DNA from: Niebla homalea
Taxonomy: Eukaryota > Ascomycota > Lecanoromycetes > Lecanorales > Ramalinaceae
DNA length: 64,000 nucleotides
Direction: 5' to 3'
Assembly (NCBI GenBank): GCA_019925105.1
Contig: JAHGAU010000006.1
Coordinates: forward strand, 248,001-312,000
Position numbers and translations under genes: made by a program. The notes under the pieces are model-generated. The model saw nothing but the letters and a program-made list of their open reading frames with translations, ran no database searches and was not told the DNA's origin. Position 1 is the stretch's first letter; each line of letters begins with the position of its first letter. This document shows positions 57,186 to 64,000 of the stretch, piece by piece.

Positions 57186-58115
57186 ATGGACATGCCAATC
57201 AATGTCCCTGTGGACGATCCCAACGCCGATACCGAATGGTAGCCACAGTTGTCATCATCTTACCAATGTTACTAATTATAAGTCAGGAATGATATACTTC
57301 GCAAGCATGGTGTCATCCCCGAGAAGTCTCCTTCTCCGACCCCAATGATCCAAGAAGCACTACGGGAGGCACAGAAAGAAGCACATGAGAACAGGCTAGA
57401 GGACAAGGATCTTGATGGGCTGAATGATCTTGAGGACGAGGAGGATGATGCATTCCTGGACCAATATCGGTACCTGGTGTCCAAATGAAAGTGTTTTAGG
57501 ATTGCATTTGACATGAAGATCCAGGCGACAACGTCTAGCAGAGTTGTCGGAGGTTTCAAATGCTAGTATCTTCAACCAGGTTTATCACCTGCAAAAGCCA
57601 GACTACTCCAAAGACGTTACCGACGCCTCACACAAAGCCTTCGTTTTCGTCCATTTAACATCCTCACTTGGCACCAACATCGAGTCTAGAGTCTTGACCG
57701 AGCTGTGGCGCGAGATGGCACGCAAATTTGGGGATGTCAAATTCTGTGAAATCAAGGCCGACATGTGCATTGAGAATTACCCAGAGAAAAACACCCCCAC
57801 GATCCTAATCTATAAAGACGGAGACATCAAGAGGCAGATCGTCACCCTCAAGGAGTTGAGTGGAGCCAGAACATCGATGAAGGGTACAGTCTCAACCCGA
57901 CCAGCACCTGATGGGAGGGTTTCAGTCTTCCCAGACTAACGGATGGCGCAGATCTTGACGTAGTTCTCGTGGAGGTGGGTGCTATCAAATCAAAGGACCA
58001 CCGCATTGTGCATAGCATCAGTCGAGGAGAGGAGGAGCCATACAACAGTATCCGCTCCGGCAAAGTGTTTTCCAACAACGCTGGCAGGGCGAATGAGGAT
58101 GAGGATTGGGATTAA
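57186..58115 (+). CDS. PLP2: Phosducin-like protein (Plp2/PDCL3 type)
   Basis: Four exons, 57186..57238, 57287..57469, 57525..57883 and 57952..58115, sum to 252 residues. The start (NADTEWNDILRKHGVIPEK) and the acidic helix LDGLNDLEDEEDDAFLDQYR are typical. The thioredoxin-like fold carries the family's hallmark FVHLTSS and NTPTILIYKDGD stretches and lacks a CxxC pair. The tail is acidic (ANEDEDWD). Plp2 proteins assist the CCT chaperonin in folding actin, tubulin and cell-cycle clients and are essential in yeast. Exon joins restore ADTEWNDIL and KDLDVVLVE, which supports the model. Confidence 0.9.
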
Positions 58116-59984
58116 AAGGGTTTGCAAAAGCAATGGACTTGCACCAATCAAGGAGGTGGAGGTTGTGTTTAGCGGTCAAAGATCCCCACAGCTTGCCAAC
58201 CAACTCTTTTAAAATCCTGCGCCATCGCACATGGCACCATGCCACGGGTGCCACGATGGCAACCACCTACTACCCAAAGGGGCAAGGCGCAAGTGTTCGC
58301 AATCCGCAAGTCTATCTAATCCTACATGAAACTAGGGTCGTTAAATTTACGATAAAAGCTCCCGTCTTACAGCAATTACATTCACGGAGGAGAAATGGAC
58401 TTATTAGGGTGTAATTACGGGAAAGCCACGTGTATGCAGGTAACGGTGAGATTGGAGTAAATGATTAGTCGAAAAAACACTGAATAGGCGATTATTCATA
58501 GAAAAATCACTTAGGAAGACCCGGAGCTTAATTATATGCTTCCTCGCTGTATTTTTACAGCGATGATTAATTATATTTCTCGTTTATAATCCTTTATATT
58601 ACGCTTTAACGCCCTTTATAACTAGGGAATCCGCTTATATGATATAATCTTTATCTTTGGTGTGACGGTAAGACCCTAGAGTAACTACACCCAAACTCGT
58701 CATACAGTAACAAGCGTAAGCCCAAATCCAGCATCGCTACATGAAACAACCTCCACCGCTTCGATGAGAAACACACGTGTGCTTCACCAAGTGGGGAGTT
58801 CTGTCACACCTGACAGTGTCAAGTTTGGCCTCAGTCAGCATGCAGCAGGAGTCTTTGAACATTTCGGTTCACCGACTTTATCGAAGACTTTGATACATGA
58901 ATAAGTAATGTGGCGTATCTACCAGGTATGCTGCTGTTGCCTGCCTGCTTCCTCTCGTGCCTAGAGTGGGGGCGTTGAGGAAAATCCCTTTGGGATTGGT
59001 AGGGTCGTATCCCAGAGATTTAGGATTTCCGGTACCGTGTCATGACAGCGGGTGCTACTCCGTACAGAGCGATGATACCCGTCAGCACCTAAGCCTTCTG
59101 AAACTTCCCATGGGCTGGGTGCCTGGGTCTACTGGTCCTACTTGGTACAAACGCACAGACTTTTCGAGATCTGGCTGTTGACTTCCGACTGCTCGGCCGA
59201 AGCCGTAAAAGCGCAGTCAAGCGCGCCGGTATCTAGCTCTGAATTGGGGTTAGAGGCTTAGAGCTGCACCTTACGGTTGTTCGGCCGCTGTCTTCACATC
59301 CATCATACATATGCCCAACTCAATGGGGTTCCAACTCAGGGTAGTCTGCTGGTCGATGCACATGAGCCACAGGTGTACCAGATAGACCAGTGTTTCGTTC
59401 TGCAGAGTGTGTATCGAGTGTGAACGGTGAGTCCCTTTGGTGGGCACAGCAACCAGGGTTGAAGAGGAGCTAGTGATGGAAGAGGTAGTGGTGGTAGGCT
59501 TCGTAGGCTTCTTCGGGTAGGGGTGAAACAACTTTGAACGATGACAATTTTAACCATTTGGGTCAGTCCCATCGGCTAGACCAGTAGCATTCGGCTGTTA
59601 GATTACTGACCCTCCCTACGACCCCACCTAGGTACCTTAGTAGGCACGTTGTTAGACCCACCTTATGACTCCCACCTATGCTCGTAAATATACGTACCGG
59701 CAACCTACCATGCGCCATCCAAGGCTAACGCTTTGCCCCACGCAGCGGCTGACACTTCGCCCTGACGAGTTTGCGGGCCAAGTTTAAATATGCAGTGTGA
59801 TTCCTCCTCCTCCAGGATGGGAGCTTCATGCAAGCTGAAATCGAGCTATCACAGTAGCAGTCATAGTAGATCCTCCAGCTTCATCCTTTTGATTGAGAGG
59901 ATCTTATGATTCCTTGCCTTCTCTTCAACCTCGCTTCTTTTTCCAAAGCTATTAGAAATTCTACGAAGACAATTAATCAGCGCC
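58116..59984. other. 1.9-kb gap with an AT-rich inverted-repeat element
   Basis: 58407..58692 is AT-rich and bounded by short inverted repeats (listed separately). 58700-59760 has only short unsupported frames. 59770-59984 is the promoter and leader of the bZIP gene, with pyrimidine-rich tracts. Confidence 0.45.
58407..58692. mobile_element. Short AT-rich element with 12-bp inverted ends
   Basis: GGGTGTAATTAC (58407..58418) recurs inverted as GTAACTACACCC (58681..58692) with one mismatch. The interior is far more AT-rich than its flanks. The size and ends suggest a MITE or a remnant, possibly mutated by RIP. No target duplication is clear. Confidence 0.4.
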
Positions 59985-61065
59985 ATGGACTATTCCTACT
60001 ATGCGCCGCAGGCCGCGCCCTATCAATTCTTCGATCTTCCGGGCAAACAAGCCAGCCACCACTTTGATCCGCAGAGTGGTGTTGAGCAAGATCCGCTCGT
60101 AAGTCGGAACCAGCAAGCCGTGGAATTGGATGATTGGCTAAAAGGTTGATTCAGAGTGCCTTTAACGATCCCAGCACTTTCTCCTACTTTGATCAAAATG
60201 TCGCTTTCAATCCGGACCCCTCAGCTATGATGGGCCCAGCCCAATCTCCACCTGCTTCCTTACAAAGAGGGCAGTCCATTTCGCATGCAATGCCTTATGA
60301 AGGTTCCGGCTCCATTTCAAATGAGGTCCTGCCCGACAACGAGTTTGGAGAGCAAGCGATGAGCCGTAGCAGCGATGGTGATGAGGACAAGGATAATTTG
60401 ACACCCGCACAGAGTCGACGGAAGGCACAGAATAGAGCTGCGTACGTGTGCATCTCAACCTGATAGCCAAGAAACAAGCTGGACTGACTGATAACCTGCA
60501 AAGTCAACGAGCATTTCGAGAGCGCAAAGAGCGGCACGTGAAAGATCTAGAAATCAAGCTTAAATCAATAGAGGCCCAGTCCACAGATCTTCTGTCCGAC
60601 AATGAGCGACTGCGGCGCGAGCTTGACAGGCTAGCCACACAGAACGAGATCCTGCGAGCCACCAGCACACCCAAGAGACTCCCCGGACAAGCACATTTGA
60701 ACGGCAGCCACAAGTCGAGGCGTGCGCCTGAACCACACACGATCTCTGCGGGCCCGATGGTGTATTCGCCCACAACATTCAACGCGGCATTTGCGCAAGA
60801 TCCTGAACATGACACGAACGAGCCGGTCTCGCATCGCATCGGTTTCTCTTCGTCCACGGGGGAAAGGCTGTTGGCAACTGGCGCGGCTTGGGATTTGATC
60901 CAGGGCCACGAGCTATACAGGCAGGGGATGGTAGATTTGGGCGGGGTCATTGACCGCCTGAGAGAAAAGGCGATATGCGATGGAGTGGGGCCTGCATTCG
61001 CCGAGACTGATGTGCTCAAAGCAATTCAGGAGAGTGTGGGCGTGTCTGGGGATGAGTTGATCTGA
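59985..61065 (+). CDS. AP-1-like bZIP transcription factor
   Basis: Three exons, 59985..60098, 60155..60441 and 60504..61065, give 320 residues. The N-terminus is tyrosine/glutamine/serine-rich. The basic region QNRAAQRAFRERKERHVKDLE (split by an intron after the second alanine) has the NxxAQxxFR signature of Yap/Pap1-type factors and is followed by a leucine zipper (LKSIEAQSTDLLSDNERLRR, LDRL, NEILRA). The C-terminal domain (ERLLATGAAWDLIQGHELYRQ) is conserved in the kapC/FCR3-like branch. Unlike Yap1, no cysteine-rich redox domain is seen, with only one C-terminal cysteine (ICDGVG). A nuclear factor for stress or development genes is inferred. Confidence 0.85.
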
Positions 61066-61196
61066 CCTGGGAAAATACCTTGGGAATGTTGAATCTGGGA
61101 TGGGATGGAATTTAGCAGGGAGTTCCGCGAAGCTCGATGTTTGGTTGTGATACAAAATGTATGTAACTGTTAATCTTGATCATTTGATTGAGCATC

Positions 61197-61202
61197 AATA
61201 AA
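61197..61202 (+). promoter_or_regulatory. Poly(A) signal downstream of the bZIP gene
   Basis: AATAAA lies 132 bp after the stop codon, a usual distance for a fungal 3' UTR. AspRS starts 132 bp further on. Confidence 0.5.
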
Positions 61203-61334
61203 AACTTGTGCCTGTTCTGTCTTGTCAGTGACTCAAACCATCATTAATGCACGTCATAGCCCCCCATAGCGCCCCCCCCCCACATCCTTCCCACCACAAA
61301 AACAACTTCCTCTCTTGCATCCTCCACGGCCAAA

Positions 61335-63017
61335 ATGTCGGCACAAGGACAGGCAAGTCTGCCAGAGAGGCCAAAGGAAGAGGGTGCTACGGAGACAGGT
61401 GTTCCAAGCAAGAATGCATTGAAAAAGGCAGCCAAGGACAAGGAAAAGGCGGAGAAAGCGGCAAAACGACAGGCAGAAGAACAAGCAGCAAAGGCCCAAG
61501 CTGACGCCAACGACACCTCCAAACATCTCTATGGTCCTCTACTAACATCTTCTCCACGATTGGCCAAAAGATATTGCCCAAGCTTGAAGGATCTCGAAGG
61601 GAGCAGTGAAAGCGAAGAGGTGACTGTCCAAGCCAGAGTCTACAATGCCCGAGTCCAGAGTGCCAGACTCGCCTTCCTCGTCTTGCGAGAACAAGAACAT
61701 ACTATTCAAGTTGTCATCTCAGAAGGAGGCCAACATGGTATCTCACGGCAGATGGTCAAGTTCTGTGGTGGCATCAACACCGAATCCTATGTTCGAGTCA
61801 CTGGCCAAGTTCAACCACCAAAGGAACCAGTCCACTCTACCACCCTCTCAAATCTAGAATTGCACGTCGAATCCCTCTATGTTATTTCATCGGCAGAAGA
61901 GCAACTCCCCCTCCAAGTTAAAGACTGCCTCAAACCGCCTTCCACCAAAGAAGAAGGCGACCAGGATTCCACCTCCACAGACACGAACGACCCCAACTCC
62001 AGCCTCAAAACCCGCCTCGACAGTAAAGTCCTCGCCACCCGCGCTCCCGCCACCAACGCCATCTTTCAGCTCCAATCCGAGATCTGCGCCATCTTCTCCG
62101 CCTACATGATCTCTCACAACTTCACCATGATCCAGCCGTCCTACCTCGCCGGCGCCGCCACCGAGGGCGGCTCCGGCGTCTTCGAGGTCTCCTACTTCGA
62201 CCGCAAAGCCTACCTCACCCAATCCCCACAGTTCTTCAAACAGATGGCCATCGCCGGTGATCTCGGCCCCGTCTACAGCATCGGCCCCGTCTTCCGCGCC
62301 GAGAACTCCAACACCAAGCGCCACCTCACCGAATTCACGGGTCTGGATTTCGAAATGCCGATACGGGAACACTACCACGAGGTCCTCTCCTTCGGCGAGG
62401 ATCTAATGCTGCACCTCCTCCGCCAACTCGCTACAAATCCGAAGTGCCAATACCTCACCACCATCATCCGCGACGCCGGCTACCCGGACGCCGGCACCTT
62501 CCGACTCCCCGCCGAGGGCGAAAGAGCCACGCGCCTCACCTTCGCGGAAGCGAAAACTCTCCTGAGAGACTCCGGCTACGACATCGGCCCGGACCCGCAC
62601 GCCGACATCGACACCGCGCAGGAGAAGGCGCTGGGCGATGTCGTCGCCTCCAGATACCACACCGATTTCTTCACCGTCGACCAATACCCGCTCTCCCTCC
62701 GCCCCTTCTACACCCACCCGTCCCCGCACGACCCTTCCCTCTCCAATTCCTACGACTTCTTCATGCGCGGCCAGGAGATCATGAGCGGCGCCCAACGGAT
62801 CCACGAACTGCCCATGCTGCGCGCGATGATGAAGGCCAAGGGGGTGAACCCGGATGACCCCGGCTTCAAGGATTACCAAGACGCGTTCCGGTACGGGTGC
62901 CCGATGCACGGCGGGGGCGGGTTGGGCTTGAATCGCATCCTGCAGTTTTGGTTGGGGTTGAACAATATCCGGGAGGCCACGCTGTTCCCCCGGGATCCGG
63001 TGAGGCTTGGGCCGTGA
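61335..63017 (+). CDS. DPS1: Cytosolic aspartyl-tRNA synthetase
   Basis: A single exon of 560 residues. A lysine/alanine-rich helical extension (KNALKKAAKDKEKAEKAAKR) at residues 27-60 binds tRNA in fungal AspRS. The OB-fold anticodon domain covers about 95-190 (VTVQARVYNARVQSARLAF). The class II catalytic core carries motif 2 FRAENSNTKRHLTEFTGLD (about 318-336) and motif 3 GLGLNRILQFWLGLNNIREA (about 531-550), ending LFPRDPVRL. FEVSYFDRKAYLTQSPQFFKQ, the aspartate-adenylate region, is intact. It charges tRNA-Asp in the cytosol. No mitochondrial presequence is seen, so a separate mitochondrial enzyme is expected. The second half is GC-rich with strong codon bias, as expected for high expression. 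Confidence 0.96.
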   Translation: MSAQGQASLPERPKEEGATETGVPSKNALKKAAKDKEKAEKAAKRQAEEQAAKAQADANDTSKHLYGPLLTSSPRLAKRYCPSLKDLEGSSESEEVTVQARVYNARVQSARLAFLVLREQEHTIQVVISEGGQHGISRQMVKFCGGINTESYVRVTGQVQPPKEPVHSTTLSNLELHVESLYVISSAEEQLPLQVKDCLKPPSTKEEGDQDSTSTDTNDPNSSLKTRLDSKVLATRAPATNAIFQLQSEICAIFSAYMISHNFTMIQPSYLAGAATEGGSGVFEVSYFDRKAYLTQSPQFFKQMAIAGDLGPVYSIGPVFRAENSNTKRHLTEFTGLDFEMPIREHYHEVLSFGEDLMLHLLRQLATNPKCQYLTTIIRDAGYPDAGTFRLPAEGERATRLTFAEAKTLLRDSGYDIGPDPHADIDTAQEKALGDVVASRYHTDFFTVDQYPLSLRPFYTHPSPHDPSLSNSYDFFMRGQEIMSGAQRIHELPMLRAMMKAKGVNPDDPGFKDYQDAFRYGCPMHGGGGLGLNRILQFWLGLNNIREATLFPRDPVRLGP

Positions 63018-63751
63018 CGGGGATGATTTGATTGTTCACAAGGGGAAAAGCGATGGGAGTGGAAACGGTGGCGGCAGTGGAGAGGAGAGCAAATACGGAG
63101 TGTATGGAGACGAGGAAGGCGTAACACGCGACAACATTAAGTTGAGCTGTGGGCTTCCCACCAACCTTTTTCGATGAAAGTAGATATCACGAGATCTACT
63201 CAGATACATGATCAATGGTTCTCGAGCCCAAAATTTTCACTGCCAAGAACCAACTTTCAGACATATGAAAATCAAAAGTCGGATTCAGCATGTCCCGATA
63301 CGTACTTACCAGTTTACTTCCTTCAGTCTCACTCTGCTGACGATATCATCACCAATGCCGCCTTTCCTATTCGTTGCACCTCGGCGCGATGCAGGGCGTC
63401 TTGGATCTCCCTCCGTTCCCTCATCCTTCATCCTCTGACCACTTATGGTCTGGATGGACGACGTAAATGGCAGTGGCACAGATTGAGGTACTCCGCACCG
63501 GATCCAAATGTCATTATTATTGATTACCATGACCCGGTATCCATCCCCCACCTCACTGATTTATATACGTATCCTTGTATGTACACAGGCCATCCACTCT
63601 TCCCTCCCCTTCACCCCCTTCCCTTCGCCTCCTTCCCCCCCCTCGCCTCCCCTCCCCTCGCCCTCCCTACGCCCTCCCTACGCACCCTTCACCTCCCCCT
63701 CCCCCTCCCTACGCACCCTTCACATCCCCATTCCCCACCTTATGCCCCTCC
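63018..63751. other. Intergenic, with a pyrimidine tract
   Basis: 3' flanks of two convergent genes (AspRS and aquaporin). 63595-63750 is C/T-rich with a tandem copy of CTCCCTACGCACCCTTCAC-like units. No gene. Confidence 0.5.
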
Positions 63752-64000
63752 TCACCAGCACCACCCCCTGCCCATGCCCATCCCCTTCTTCGGCACCCGC
63801 GCATCGGGCCCCAACTCGGGATCCGGGTTCGCGGTCTCGTACTCGAGCGCCTTGATCAGCTTGTACAGCAGCACGGCGAAGACGCTGCCGGCCAGGGGGC
63901 CAACCCAGTAGACCCACTGGGTGCCGTTGAAGTGGCGGACCACGACCGCGGGACCGAAGGAGCGGGCCGGGTTGAGGGAGCCGCCGGTCCAGAAGACGCC
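63752..64000 (-). CDS. Aquaporin (MIP family), C-terminal part
   Basis: The gene enters from the right edge, so only the last 82 codons are present. The second pore motif NPARSFGPAVV (GGSLNPARSFG) is intact, followed by VRHFNGTQWVYWVGPLAGSVFAVLLYKLIKALEYE, the loop and last helix of aquaporins. R after NPA is the selectivity-filter arginine. The tail ends with a basic MGMGRGW stretch. It conducts water or small solutes across membranes; which type (orthodox or glyceroporin) cannot be judged without the missing first half. Confidence 0.9.
   Translation of the reverse strand, partial: GVFWTGGSLNPARSFGPAVVVRHFNGTQWVYWVGPLAGSVFAVLLYKLIKALEYETANPDPELGPDARVPKKGMGMGRGWCW

Noticed and set aside
61887..62909. 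Long minus-strand frames opposite AspRS
   Set aside because: Shadow frames caused by strong third-position GC; the plus-strand synthetase is unambiguous.

Overview
The window is nuclear DNA of a filamentous ascomycete (Pezizomycotina). The genes carry many short introns (about 45-110 bp, GTRAGT donors, YAG acceptors). The housekeeping proteins are fungal in type, and the window also holds lineage-typical families: SUR7, UstYa/DUF3328, heme-thiolate peroxygenase, a fungal NACHT NLR and a HeLo-like/DUF7580 protein. Class or genus cannot be fixed from the sequence alone. Many gene models below were built by splicing exons by eye; where stated, exon lengths sum to an intact frame.

Left part (0.2-15.4 kb): a leucine-rich-repeat protein, a broken UstYa-like oxidase gene, the V-ATPase regulator Rav2/Rogdi (one apparent homopolymer frameshift), a SUR7-family cortex protein, a mitochondrial NIPSNAP protein, proteasome lid subunit Rpn5, an inverted-repeat element and a fungal-specific multipass membrane protein. 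Middle (15.4-36 kb): a sparse stretch with a GPI-type wall protein, a divergent Rrp40/Ssz1 pair (RNA exosome cap; ribosome-associated Hsp70), about 5 kb without a convincing gene, a decayed peroxygenase gene, an intron-bearing tRNA-Glu, a damaged membrane-protein gene and a CDP-alcohol phosphotransferase with a 10-nt micro-exon.

Accessory island (36.8-49.5 kb): a NACHT NLR without C-terminal repeats, a 3'-truncated OGFr-domain gene, a Tc1/mariner-type MITE, a HeLo-like/DUF7580 protein, a large C2H2 zinc-finger plus seven-blade WD40 protein without a NACHT, and an MFS exporter. Two diverged direct copies of a roughly 120-135-bp repeat bracket the block from the OGFr remnant to the exporter. 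The NLR-type parts (N-terminal domain, NACHT, WD sensor) lie on separate genes next to a possible membrane-acting partner. This is the most interesting candidate system in the window.

Right part (49.6-64 kb): a small membrane protein, a six-cysteine secreted protein with a minisatellite in its intron, a Gemin2/SIP1-like factor, COPI gamma subunit Sec21, a phosducin-like chaperone cofactor, an AP-1-like bZIP factor, cytosolic aspartyl-tRNA synthetase, and the 3' end of an aquaporin gene that runs off the window.
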